From assembly GCF_029867415.1 (NCBI RefSeq), contig NC_081180.1, positions 23,088,808 through 23,152,807 of the forward strand: a DNA stretch of 64,000 bases, read 5' to 3'. Below the pieces are notes generated by a model that had not been told where the DNA came from, did no database searches, and saw nothing but the letters and a program-made list of their open reading frames with translations. Made by a program: the position numbers and the translations under genes. This DNA comes from Vicia villosa. Taxonomy: Eukaryota > Streptophyta > Magnoliopsida > Fabales > Fabaceae. The number at the start of each line of letters is the position of its first letter. Within the stretch, counting starts at the first letter, position 1. Below are positions 11,612-21,802 of the stretch, one piece after another.

Positions 11612-12679
11612 TTCTAATTGGTTCCAGGAGAACAAAGATTGTGGAGATAAGGTCGTGAACTAAGTAAATGCATTTTTTGTTAAAGAACTTGGAAAATACT
11701 TCATCTTTAGATTTTCATTGTTTGCTATTTCTCCAGCCTCTGTCTGGAACCTAGCAATATGTTCGACCGTCGACTCTCCAGTCTCACCAGCAAATTTGGT
11801 GAATTTTGGGACTTTCCACCCCCTAGGCAATTTTGTTTGCCTTACGTATTCTGACAACGGGGAAACGAAATTTGGTGTATGCAAACCTACATTTATTCCA
11901 TTCTGAACTAAAATTTGTTCGACTACATTAGAGATATTACTGTGTCCAACATTGACATCTTGCTGGATGTTCCTAAGAACCTGGTCAGCATCTTGATGCC
12001 TTTGTACTATTCTAGGGATCTCTTGCTCAATTTGATCTCCTTGTCCTATAGGTTCGACCCCTCTCACATTCGACCCTTGAGTAGTCGAAAGGTTTGGTTG
12101 TGAGGGCGTTCCAAAGAAATCTGCAATTCTGGCCATTTGTCCAGCCAATATTTCATAACTTTGGTTCGTGTTATTTATCATGGGAGTAAAAACAGTTCTC
12201 ATTTGTTGAGTAAGGGCATTCACCATTTCATGATTACTTTCGTCTATTTGTTGTCGAATTGACAACATTGACGTAGTACTTAAAGATGGCAAAGCCTGGT
12301 GATTATATCCTATGCCTATAGGTCGACCCCCTGGATTTGATGTGCTTGTAGCCATCATGCTGTCAGAATATAATGAAGGATTTGTGTGCAAACCTTACAT
12401 CATAGACGTGGGCATTCCAAACTGAGAGTTAAAACCTGGTGGAGGCATCATTCCATGAAATGGCGGTCGTAACGGATTAAACGGTGACCGTACATTCGTT
12501 GGTGATGATACCAATATTGTTGCCGACGATCCACCAGTATTTGTTCTCACTGGGGATGAATCTGCGGCACTTTGTGGTGTTGTTCTGGTCAGAACAACCC
12601 CTTGATTTCCAGAAAGATCAGAATTATTTGTATTAACTTCGGCCATGTTAGTTAATTTCCGACCACTTCTTAATATCAT
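11612..12679 (-). pseudogene. gypsy gag, N-terminal part with two in-frame stops
   Basis: The frame starts at ATG 12679 (MILRSGRKLTNM), has a stop at 12395-12397, reopens in the same frame, and has a second stop (TAG) at about 11657-11659 within the conserved KNAFT-FTTL region. It then runs to the copia insertion at 11611 and resumes at 2002 in frame. The front 240 residues are low-complexity (Asn/Ser/Gln-rich). The recognisable retrotransposon gag domain (KVPKFTKFAGE, then EHIARFQTEAGE) is near the end. Both stops are in the same frame as the gag at 1-2002, so the lesions are base changes, not shifts. Confidence 0.85.
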
Positions 12680-12721
12680 ACATAACTATTATACTAACAA
12701 ATATAAAACAAACAGCAATTG

Positions 12722-12746
12722 ACGGGTCCCACCCAGTGTGCCAATT
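12722..12746 (-). other. primer-binding site region of the gypsy element
   Basis: On the minus strand the LTR end TAAACA is followed by AATTGGCACACTGGGTGGG. The gypsy fragment at 31396 has the same arrangement (TAAACA, then AATTGGCACGCCCGGTGGG), so the junction is supported by two copies. The priming tRNA was not identified. Confidence 0.7.
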
Positions 12747-13636
12747 TGTTTACCCAGAAAAATGGTAAACAAGCGCTAGTTTCCTTTTTAAAGGTTACTT
12801 TTGCGGAATCAACTAGAATACTCCAGGACTAATTGCTTTATTTTGTTATATTATGTGTATCTGGTTTGTATTGAATGTAACAGTGACTTCAAAGTAAAAA
12901 TAAAACACTGAAATTAAAGGCTTTAAAGTAAATCAAAGCAATAAAAAAGGCAGTAAATGCGCACTGAAAGATGAAAATATAAAGCAAAAATGATTGCATA
13001 AATCAAACTGGTACGCATACATACATTCCAAGGTTGCACTCTTTACTCATTATTGCACAGAGATTTGAGTTTACTTGTGTTTATGTAGAAAATGCGGACC
13101 CCTAACTATTCTTATGGAACTTGCTTAAATAGTAAAATAAAATAACTACTAATAACGGTCGACTGATTATCAGTCAACACGTGTCTTTGACATGCAAGAT
13201 CTTTAACTATGAGACCTCCACGCGTCTCTTGTAACTGCTGAAAACTGTCTCCTTTTAACTTCTAATACCTCTCGACTTCCACTTCAGTTTCTGCAGCAAA
13301 ACTCTTAAGTCTTCGCATACTTCTGATCGAATGCTGAAGCCTCTGATAATCTTTCTAGTCGAACAGCTTCGACTACTAAGCATTACTTAGTCGAACCACT
13401 TCGACCCAAATGGCAATGTAATTATTTAATTGAGGCCCAATTACCAATTTTGAGCCCCAGTTGCCCATTTGTTGGTAAGTCGAAAACCTAGGGTAACACC
13501 GTCTCAAAGTGAGAGTTGGAGTTTCTCTTATGAAAAATTCATGAAACAGGATAGCACATGGCCATAAATAAGTGCTAGGCGAGAAATGTAGGCGAAGAAC
13601 TCTTAAAGAATGTGTGTAACGTAACGCTGGTATAAT
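12747..13636 (-). repeat. 5' LTR of the gypsy element (outer end approximate)
   Basis: The inner end is fixed by the TG at 12747 next to the PBS. The outer end is put at a CA near 13636 because the sequence beyond reads as the 3' part of a different (copia) element. It contains several TTCGAC/GTCGAA motifs like the other gypsy LTR at 30.3-31.4 kb. Confidence 0.6.
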
Positions 13637-14363
13637 CATATGGATTAATGGTTTAAAAGCATTGCTACCTAATATTCCGATTAGACTTTGCGTTATCCTT
13701 ACTAAGATTAAGTTTAAAATCGAAAGATACTTAATTGTATTAACATTCTTTGTTTCCCTTTTTCTGGAATTGATCTTGTCATTATTAAAACAAGTGGGGG
13801 ATTGTTGGAAATTATTAATATTTAATAATATTTAATCACCATAGGTGTGTTCCAAAATGACAAGAAAATGTCTATGTGAAGTTTGTATTTTGAATATGAA
13901 AATATGCAACACTTCGTGAAGTGTTGCAATAGGCTGTTTGTAGTTTGAATCAGAAATAGGTAACACTTCGTGAAGTGTTGCAAGAATGAAAACGTGCAAC
14001 TCTTGGTAAATGTTGTAATAGGCCAAGCATTGTAACTTTTGGAAAAGGAACTGTTTCACGAAGGGTCGCTACCTTATGAAATAATTCTAAAGTGGCCTAT
14101 AAGAACCTCATTCTTGATTCAGAAATTAATAACAAAAATGTACACTTGATAAGCCTATCATCTTCACTAAAATTCCAGACACTCTTCGCTACATCCGAGT
14201 TTTCGTCGGTCTTACGCAAACTCGATAAAAGGCTGAATTATCCTGGGTATTTCTGCGTTCCAACTCTAAGACATATTGAGAGTGCTTGAAATACTTATAA
14301 GGAAAGTGATTCCATTCACGATTCTAGCCTCGTTCCATTTGACCTGAATTGATTTTTCTAACA
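13637..14363 (+). mobile_element. 3' end of a copia-type element with its 561-bp LTR
   Basis: The LTR is 13803-14363 (TGTTGGAAATTATT to TTCTAACA). It is preceded by a polypurine tract (AAGTGGGGGAT, 13792-13802), so this is the 3' LTR of a plus-strand element whose body is cut off on the left by the gypsy element. The solo LTR at 21242-21802 is the same family and the same length. Just beyond the LTR (14364 on) the PR-10 duplication block resumes at the point that in the paralogous copy is about 42558, which marks the insertion site. Two short hairpins (GCAACACTTC/GAAGTGTTGC) lie at about 13906-13927 and 13961-13981. Confidence 0.8.
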
Positions 14364-15325
14364 CTGATTTATTTTAGGCCTTTCGAGAAAGAAAAAAAAA
14401 CTATTTATTTATTTGTTTTATATTTTGTATTAAATTTTAATATACTAAGGAAATAAATTTTATTTATGTTGTATAAACTTTATTATATTGAAGTAGTATT
14501 AAAGATCGAGAGAGGAAAAAAAATTTTAAAATTTAAAGTTAAATATGTTTTTCTATAGCAGATGAAATGTATTTTAATTTTTATTAACTTTTTATTTTTT
14601 TGTATTTATTATTTTTTTTTTTGTTCAGAATTGAAAATGATCGGTAAAATGATGAGGTAATCTCTTGCTGTGGTGGACTGTGTTTCTGGTACAGCGGAGA
14701 AGGAGTGACATGTAATGTTACTCCAACGCTTAAGTCAGTGAGAAAATAAAAAGTAACGCGAGAGTGAGAATAGATTTGGATCATACATTTTTCCTCAAGT
14801 GGGGTACTTTATATACGAAAGTTATTTAAGAAGTTTCAAGTTTGGATCAGACGTGGGGCTTTCTCTTATTGGTCTTTAGCTGACCCAGAACAGTTATCAC
14901 CAAAGGCTTCTTGTGGCGTAGCAGCGGAAATTCTTCAAAAGAACTGGGTTGTGTTCCTCGTTTTGAGGTCATTGCTTTGAGAAATGAAGAAAATATAGAA
15001 CAAGTGTATTAAATGTTGGTCTTAACATTGAGATGTTTTGCAAGATCTTTTTACACGTACCACTGGGTTTCTATACTAGGACGTGCTGCCTCGTCTTAGG
15101 ATGTTCAAGTACACTCAAATGATGTTGTATTTTCGAGGAGAATTTCAATCATTGTTTCTCCTCTCCTTATTTTCTTTCATTCTGGGCCATGAATAGCTTG
15201 ATTTATTCCCCTATAAAAGGCTCACTTGGGGTTTTAAACACTTTTTTCACCTTCTAGGGAAACCATAAGTTTCTTCTCTGCTACAATCTATGATTTTCTT
15301 CTTTGACCTCCGATGACATCCATTG
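14364..15325. repeat. copy of the PR-10 upstream duplication block
   Basis: The block matches 42558-43500 over about 950 bp with scattered differences (for example CCTTTCGAGAAAGAAAAAA and TTTTTCCTCAAGTGGGGTAC at the same spacing). Its first part also matches 29155-29400 upstream of PR-10 gene B. No gene is seen in it. A TATAAAA at about 15213-15219 followed by a CT-rich leader looks promoter-like, but no ORF follows. Confidence 0.8.
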
Positions 15326-15597
15326 CAACAACTGGTTGTAGCACTCAGATTCACTGGATGAAGAGTCAACTAGAATATTATCTACTAAAAGAGTGTAACA
15401 TTACTATCTTATATGACAATACTTCATCTATTTCTTTGTCTAGGAATCCCATTTTACACTCTAGGGCTAAGCACATTGAGATAAAACATCATGTTTTTAG
15501 AGTCTATGTTTAAAAGGGTATTTTAGACTTAAAATTTAATGATACAGACCATTGATGGGTTGATATCTTTACAAAACCTCTTGCTGAACATAGATTT

Positions 15598-17544
15598 CAC
15601 TACTACAGAAAACCCATTTAACAACGGTTGAAAAGTACATATAATCACGTGGGTCCAGGTGTTGTTATGTAGAGTATTGTCATAAATTCGTTACTTTCAA
15701 TCACGATCTTGGGACCGTTGTTGTAATCTAGAAAGTGCATGCGATATCACAATGGTTAGTTTAACCAACCATTGTGATAAAACTAATGGTCCCAGGTTTG
15801 ATTCTCAGCATCGATATTTTGGAACATAAATTATAATTCATCACGGTTACATTAGATAACTGTTGTGGTAAGTACCCTAAGTTTATTATATACTAAGTAG
15901 ATTGCTGTTTTTCCATGCACTTCATTAAAGAAATACAACCATTCAAATTGATGAAGAAGTATATAATATGAAAATTAAACTATTCTTGAAAATCAGCATA
16001 AACAAACCATTGTTTTCCGAACTCCATGCCTCTCATCATTCATTTCCTGCTCTTTAATGCATAAAATGTGGTTCAAGGGTATGATTCCTTCATTGCATCA
16101 AATCCTCCGATTCTAGATTAATTTGAACAACAATAATTTATTGGCTGGGTCTTCCTCATTGTCGTCGCTTTATCATCGTGATTGTTATGATCACTTATCA
16201 TCATAACAATCATGATGATAAGTGACGACAATGAGGTAGACTCAGTCAATAATTCGATTTTATTCAAATTACACTATAAGAGAAGATATCGATGTATTGA
16301 AGGAATCATGTCATTGAATCACATTCTAAATGCTAAAGAGCGTAAACCGAATGATGAGATGCAAGCAATCTAAGAAACATTGATTTATATAAGTTAGTTT
16401 TTAAATACAACTTAATTTTCAGATTATAAGTTTCCATGTCAATTTAAATAAATATATTTTCAATGAAAGGTTAGTGAAACAAACAATCTACATAGAATAT
16501 AATAAACTCAAACAACATCATACAACAGAACCAGATATTATAAATTTGTGAGCAATGAAAATGATATATTATAAATTTCCAAGACGCGCATTTTATTGAA
16601 ACTAATCGTGGAACACGAATCAATTCTGAAGTTCATCTATTTTTTGAATCAATGAAAAAGAAATATAAGGAGGAAGAAGCTTACACAATAGCTTCATACT
16701 TCTTATATTTCTTCTCATTGTATCTCAAACTAGATGAAGTTTGTTGCCGTTGTTGTTTCTTCAATAACTAAAATGTGTTGTTCTTGTTGAGTCCCACAAT
16801 AACTATGAAAAACATCTTTTTTGTGAAGCTATGAGAAAAAATATAATGTGGATGAAGGTTCCATCATAGCTTCATGTTTCTTGTACTTTTTTCCATAGCT
16901 ACACAAACAATATGTACCATAGCCAAAGTATGGTCTTTGTAAGGTAGTGAAGACGAATCTGAAAAAATAAGAACAATTAATCAACAAAAACAATATGCAT
17001 AGAAAGAGATAATGGGGAACTATCTAACAATAAGATGTAAGAAGAATAATACTTTAACGTATTAAGGAGAAGATTCACGGCTAATGGCGAAGAAGAAGAG
17101 AAAAAATGGATGCTAGGGTTCCATTGTGAAGGAAACGACACTACTGTCAATAAGTGAGAGTTAATTCGCTTATATATGGGTAAATTATTTCACAATGGTT
17201 ATCTACCAACCGTATTGATAAGTCTTTATTTATCATACATATATCACAACGTTGGACTGTACCAATCGTAGTCATTTCGCTTTAAATTTTTTATATAAAA
17301 AAATTTAAAAAAGAAAATGCGCGTCTTAACATTAAAGGAATAATATATATGATTGCGCTGAGGTTCAAACCCATGAAAGCTTGACGGTTTTACCACGGTT
17401 GGCTGCTCAACTGTTGTTACATACAATTAATTTTTAATAAAAAACATAAATAATATGGTATCGCCTTATTTTAGAGATGTCATCTTGGTGTAGTGAAGAA
17501 TCGTCGTGATCATGGCGTTGTTGTTAACGCGTTTTGTAGTAGTG
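15598..17544. mobile_element. non-autonomous CACTA (En/Spm) transposon, 1947 bp
   Basis: The ends are CACTACTACAGAAAAC at 15598 and, inverted, CACTACTACAAAACGC at 17544. The 3-bp duplication TTT (15595-15597 and 17545-17547) is typical of CACTA elements. Subterminal motifs such as CACAATGGTT recur near both ends. No transposase frame is visible, so it must depend on another element. Joining the flanks restores the RNase H reading frame, which confirms the boundaries. It contains a long hairpin (15959-16430). Confidence 0.88.
15959..16430. repeat. long imperfect inverted repeat inside the CACTA element
   Basis: Two arms of about 230 bp face each other around a short spacer, 16192-16199. The inner 38 bp (16154-16191 against 16200-16236) pair almost perfectly (CCTCATTGTCGTC...). 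Outer parts pair with gaps, including CTCTTTA, CTCATCATTC and GAAAATTAA blocks at matching distances. A transcript through it would fold into a long hairpin. Confidence 0.85.
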
Positions 17545-17595
17545 TTTGTTTTTATTTTGAGGAATTTGAAAACGGAAAATTGTCCTGATTAAATG

Positions 17596-18145
17596 ATAAA
17601 TCTCAGTATGTGTAGCCTCTGGATGGTTAAAATGTGATTCTGAGAAATTTGACTCAGAATCAATTAGCCCTCTGAAGTTAGAAGGTTCTAATTTAGAACA
17701 CCTCTGGAAATTTATGTCTTCTGGAATCAGAGTCACATTAATGGTTAAAATCAAGCATTATTGTTGTGGTTAAGAAGTGAGACAGTTGTCCCACTATCGC
17801 TTTAAGCCATAAAAAAACGCTTGAATGAATTTTCGGAGTTATTCCTTGGTATAATAAAATCAAATTTTTGGCGCCCCCTATATCATTAATTCTCTAGGAT
17901 AGCAATGATCATCTCTATCAAATGTGTCGTGTTGTAAAAGTTTTTTTTTGTTTTCGAGGTGTCATTTGAGTTCTCTTCCATTTCAACCATGAACTTTGAT
18001 TCGTTCAAATCTCTTACACTTCCTCTTCTCCATTCTATTTAAACACCATATCCACTATTCACGCCTCATATCCTACTCTGTTTTTTCAAACCTTCTTTAA
18101 AAATTATTATTTCTCCTTTCAAATCAGTTAACCATAAACTAAGGA
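17596..18145 (+). other. spacer of the decayed copia element, no gene seen
   Basis: Between RNase H and the envelope-like remnant. It contains short TTCTGA/TCAGAATC-type motifs like the spacers of the SIRE-type elements here, and a CT-rich leader (18000-18140). No open frame of interest. Confidence 0.5.
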
Positions 18146-18960
18146 TGTCTTCCAGAACATTCAATGGTGTTGAAAACCTCTTGTTCACTATCAATGAAAA
18201 CTTTGTCGACTTTGAAGAACTAAAGGAACAAGGGTTTAATCTTTAAAGAATTGTCTCCTTTCAACTATGGGAAAACTACTTTGGCATGCTCTATGGACCC
18301 ATTTATCCAATTCTTGTCAAAGAATTCTAGGTGAATGCTTCCATTAAGCAAATTAGTTAGTATGCTTCTGAAATTCAGTCTGAGGTCTTTGGGTTCCCAA
18401 TCATCATTACTCCAACACTTATTAATAAAAATGAAATGTGAAGGGAATGTTTTTTTCATTGAGTAGTTTAGAAGAGATGACCCTTCATCTCTTACATTCT
18501 CAAACGTCTCTATGTGAGTCATGAGAAACCCGTAAATACCTCTACTCTCACTCCCATGGAAAAATTCTGGCATCAGTTGCTGGTAGTAATTTTTTTGCCA
18601 AGAGAAAAGGATTTGGACTTGCTCACTCATGATGACAATCATCTATTGTACTTCCTACAAACAAGGGTTGAAGTTAACCTACCTCTCACCATCTTTAACT
18701 TCATGAAGTCAAAGATCATGGCTTCTCGCTAGTAAACATATTTCTTCACTCCTTATGGACATGTTCTTTAAGAACTTTTCTCTCGGGTAGGAATAGTTAA
18801 AAAGGTGCAAAAACCGGACTTAACTGATGCTCTTTTGACCTCTTAGGGCTTGAAGCATGATGGTGCTAAAAGCTCTGATGGCCAGAGACGAAAGTCTAGA
18901 AAGATTTAGTCTAGAGCTGACCCTTTACTCGTTACCATGTTCCCTTCTTATCACCACTTA
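18146..18960 (+). pseudogene. decayed envelope-like gene of a SIRE-type copia element
   Basis: Starts ATGTCTTCCAGAAC. The translation shows VENLLFTINENF and then YGPIYPILVKEF near 18290, which lines up with VGPIYPELVKEFWVHA (residues 75-90) of the intact 786-residue protein at 47982-50342. Further similarity (ITPTLI, PREKDLDLLTHDDNH) follows. At least five stops and probable shifts break it. Its position, after RNase H and before the polypurine tract, is that of the third gene of SIRE-type elements. Confidence 0.6.
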
Positions 18961-19490
18961 TTTATCCTATAGAGATTTCTTTTCCCTTCTTATCTCCACC
19001 AATCTCTCCTCTGAACTATCTTTTTACATGTTATCTTTACTCCTTTCAGTAGTTACTCTGTAATTTGGACTGATTAATGAAGTGTTTCTTGTCATTTTCA
19101 ATTAATATTAGTATTTTTTCCAGTTTTATCTATCTATTTTTTATTGATGACAAAGGTGGAGAAACGATTAAACGAATAACAAGAGATGATTTTGATTCAT
19201 TTTTATCCTATGCTAAATCCCAAACATTTAACAGTTATGTGGATTAATGTGTGAGATTGATGTGCTTATTGATTTTTTTGAGATTATTGTGCTTAAACTC
19301 AGGGGGGCTTGAAAACCTCACTCTGATTTTAATTTGATTATTTGTTAAGTAAAAATTGTTCATCAAAATATTTGTGTTTATTATCATCAAAAAAAGGGGA
19401 GTTTGTTCAAACAAGTTTGGTTCTACATCTACAATTCTTAAGTTTTGATGATAACAAAGTATAGAGAAAAAAGTTGTATTCACAGTGAAA
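18961..19490 (+). other. 3' spacer, polypurine tract and LTR start of the decayed copia element
   Basis: AT-rich spacer, then ATCATCAAAAAAAGGGGAGTT (polypurine tract) and an LTR start TGTTCAAACAAGTTTGG with AGTTTTGATGATAACAA some 35 bp on, as in the LTR at 44054. Similarity ends about 19490. Confidence 0.6.
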
Positions 19491-19974
19491 ATTCAAAATT
19501 CAATTGCACACAGTAGGAGTTTATCCAAATTAACCATACTATACAACAAAGTTTCTACACCAAACTTATCAACTTAATAATGAGAAATGAAGATGTTACT
19601 ATTTTCAACTAGATTCAAACTCATCCAATCTTTTCATATGCTGCTATCATAGAAATTCACTTGTCCCAAAATAACTACATGAACCACTAAATCCTTACAG
19701 CCAAAAATCCTTAAAACAGCACGACTTTCAAATCATATATGATATATAGACAGAAGATAGGTGAATTTTTATAGGAGATTTCTCCAAAAACTATTAAGTT
19801 GTCGATTATTGATAAAGTGAGATACAAATTACAAAGTACCAAACCAAACCTCAAAATTCAAAAGCAAAAGTAACAAACAAGACAGCAGAACACATTATTA
19901 CATTGAAAGCTACTCACTTGTATTAAGAAGACAACAACAAGGCTATAAAGGACAGTGATGATTGTATTATATCA
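19491..19974. repeat. 3' flank of PR-10 gene A, shared with gene D
   Basis: From AATTCAATTGCACA onward this matches 37877-38428, downstream of gene D, including CTGCTATCATAGAA and TTAAGTTGTCGATTAT. No separate gene. It includes the 3' untranslated part of gene A, just left of 19975. Confidence 0.8.
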
Positions 19975-20451
19975 TCAGTTGTAATTTGGATTGGCCAAAA
20001 GGTAACCTTCAATGGCTTTGAAAAGAGCATCACCTTTAGCCTTGCCTTCTTCAACTTCCTTTTCAATGGGCTTAGCATCTTCTTTGGTGTGATATTTAAC
20101 AATCGTCTTCCCAACTGATCCTCCATTTGGACCTTCAACCAATTTGGCCTCAAATGATATCTTCTCAACTATGTCTGATATACCAAATCCTCCAACTATA
20201 CTGTAATTATATTTAAACTTGGCATCATCAATACCTTCAATTTTGTGCAACACATACAAGGTTTGTCCTCCTTCAACAAAAGTGATCTTCTTGACGGTGC
20301 CAGGACCACCATTTCCTTCAACGATTTCAACAGTTTTGATGGAATCAACAACCTTAGGAACAATGACATCAGCATCATGCACCACAGCTTTGAATAACTT
20401 AGCAGGTGCAACGGTAGAAGTGGTATCATTCTCATATGTGAAAATACCCAT
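19975..20451 (-). CDS. PR-10 / Bet v 1 family protein (array gene A), intronless
   Basis: 158 residues, the usual PR-10 length, starting [12 protein letters not shown]. The family's glycine-rich loop EGNGGPGT lies at residues 45-52 and the protein ends in the long C-terminal helix, [15 protein letters not shown]-10 proteins are small, acidic, cytosolic ligand-binding proteins induced by pathogens, abscisic acid and stress; legume members include DRR49, H4 and ABR17. No signal peptide. The coding region is uninterrupted, although the family usually has one intron at about codon 62. Differences from its neighbours include [11 protein letters not shown] and GKAKGDAL near the C-terminus. A TATA box lies 125 bp upstream. 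The ligand and any enzyme activity cannot be told from sequence. Confidence 0.95.
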   Translation of the reverse strand: MGIFTYENDTTSTVAPAKLFKAVVHDADVIVPKVVDSIKTVEIVEGNGGPGTVKKITFVEGGQTLYVLHKIEGIDDAKFKYNYSIVGGFGISDIVEKISFEAKLVEGPNGGSVGKTIVKYHTKEDAKPIEKEVEEGKAKGDALFKAIEGYLLANPNYN

Positions 20452-20575
20452 AATGCTTATTGATTTGGTAATATGAAAATGAAGTTGTAAAGTAGAGAGA
20501 TGTTTGAGAAGAAGATAGTATGTATAGTATTAGTGTGTATGTTGGTTTGTGTGACTTATCAGCATAGTAAGCTCT

Positions 20576-20584
20576 CTATTTATA
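20576..20584 (-). promoter_or_regulatory. TATA box of PR-10 gene A
   Basis: TATAAATAG on the minus strand, 125 bp before the ATG. All five array genes have such a box at 101-125 bp, next to a conserved GGCAGAGTGC-like upstream stretch. Confidence 0.75.
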
Positions 20585-21241
20585 AGCACTCTGCCTTCTT
20601 TGCCTACTCAATTTATTCCCCTGGCTGTTGGCGTGAATTTGTTGACTCACCGTCACAATTTGTGGCCCATTGTTTTTATTTTTCTATTATTATATACACA
20701 CGACACACTTTTATTTCATGCTTCTAGATAATAATCAATTTCAACATTTGTGTTCTGTTTGTTTGCCTCCAATATTGTGAATTAAATGACATTCATAAAT
20801 AAATAAACAATAACCAGGAGAAAGATGCTAAATTATTTTATGCCCTTCGAAACTCCTTTATCATTATTCTTTTTCATTCCTTTTGTTGCGAAAAATATTT
20901 GAGATGAATCTAATTAAAATCCCTTGCGGGAGACTAGTACTAGAAATGCAAGTTATACAACAAGTATCCAAGTACTCGAAGAAAAAAGGGACATATGTCT
21001 AACTAGTCTTTTTCCGTCTGAATGGAAATGAATTAGATTCAATCGTATTATTATGTTTTGAGAGGGAGAAGAGTACTCAAAATGCAAGATATACTAGAAA
21101 TGCAAGTTATACAACACCCAAGTATTCGAAGAAAAGAGAGACATATGTCTAACTAGTCCTTTTTCGTCCGAATGGGAATGAATTAGATTCAATCGTATTA
21201 TTATGTTTTGAGAGGGAGATGAGTACTCAAAATGCAATATA
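20585..21241. repeat. upstream flank of PR-10 gene A, partly duplicated
   Basis: 20585-20800 matches the upstream flank of gene D (39019-39239). 20870-21241 matches 40040-40270 in the D-E spacer. 20921-21060 and 21075-21230 are also an internal near-duplicate pair (TGCAAGTTATACAACA, ATGTCTAACTAGTC, GAATTAGATTCAATCGTAT). No gene seen. Confidence 0.7.
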
Positions 21242-21802
21242 TGTTGGAAATTACTAATACTTAATAATATTTAATCACCATGGGTGTGTTCCAAAATGAC
21301 AAGAAAAATATCTATGTGAAGATTGTATTTTGAATATGAAAATAGGCAACACTTCGTGAAGTGTTGCAATAGGCAATTTGTAATTTGAATCAGAAATAGG
21401 CAACACTTCGTGAAGTGTTGCAGAATGAAAACATGCAACTCTTGATAAAGGTTGCAATAGGCCAAGCATTGTAACTTTTGGAAAAATGAATTGTTTCACG
21501 AAGGGTCGCTACCTTATGAAACAATACTAAAGTGGCCTATAAAAACCTCATTCTGGATTCAGAAAAAATAACAAAATTGTATATCTAACAAGCCTATCAT
21601 ATTCACTAAAATTCCAGACAATCTTCGCTACATCCGAGTTTTCGTCGGTCTTACGCAAACTCGATAAAAGGCTGAATTATCCTGGGTATTCCTGCGTTCC
21701 AACTCTAAGACATATTGAGAGTGCTTGAAATACTTATAAGGAAAGTGATTTCGTTCACGATTCTAGCCTCGATTCCATTCGGTTTAAATTAATTTTCTAA
21801 CA
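21242..21802. mobile_element. solo LTR of a copia-type element, 561 bp
   Basis: TGTTGGAAATTACT to TTCTAACA, flanked by the 5-bp duplication ATATA (21237-21241 and 21803-21807). It is the same family as the LTR at 13803-14363. The paralogous place in the D-E spacer (about 40262) is unoccupied. A solo LTR arises by recombination between the two LTRs of a full element. Hairpins with arms GCAACACTTC lie at 21346-21367 and 21400-21421. Confidence 0.92.

Larger units (their letters stand above)
1..13636 (-). mobile_element. Ty3/gypsy retrotransposon, 5' LTR to protease, interrupted by a copia element
   Basis: Reading on the minus strand, the element has a 5' LTR (about 12747-13636), a primer-binding site, gag and the start of the protease, and then leaves the window at position 1. 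Its gag is split by the copia element at 2003-11606: the reading frame on either side of the insertion joins through the 5-bp duplication AATCG. Lineage is uncertain. The 'DGG' protease motif and long gag recall Tat-like legume elements, but RT is outside the window. The outer LTR boundary is estimated from a TG...CA end and was not confirmed against a second LTR. Confidence 0.8.
15325..17595 (+). pseudogene. copia RNase H remnant, interrupted by CACTA insertion
   Basis: The fragment reads GCSTQIHWMKSQLE, DNTSSISLSRNP and KHIEIKHH, closely like the RNase H end of the element at 2003-11606. It has two stops, near 15510 and 15555. It reaches FTKPLAEHRF at 15597, where the CACTA element begins. 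After the element (17545) the frame goes on as a ten-residue tail FILRNLKTEN and a stop, like the end of the intact gene. Confidence 0.75.
15325..19490 (+). mobile_element. decayed SIRE-like copia element, 3' part, split by a CACTA element
   Basis: From left to right it has an RNase H remnant (15325-15597, resuming 17545-17595), a spacer, a decayed envelope-like gene (18146-18960), a polypurine tract (about 19389-19402) and the start of an LTR at 19404 (TGTTCAAACAAG...). These parts are in the order expected for a plus-strand element of the SIRE/Maximus group. The LTR breaks off near 19490, where the PR-10 duplication unit begins. Confidence 0.7.

Noticed and set aside
15205..15320. Promoter of a host gene (TATAAAA plus CT-rich leader; also 43360-43480)
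   Set aside because: No open frame follows in either copy. It could be a relic of an element's internal promoter, so no gene is called.
20196..20476. Alternative and antisense frames over the PR-10 genes (likewise at 28546, 35339, 38685, 41931)
   Set aside because: They exist only because the true PR-10 frames are open and conserved. They have no independent start context or domain.
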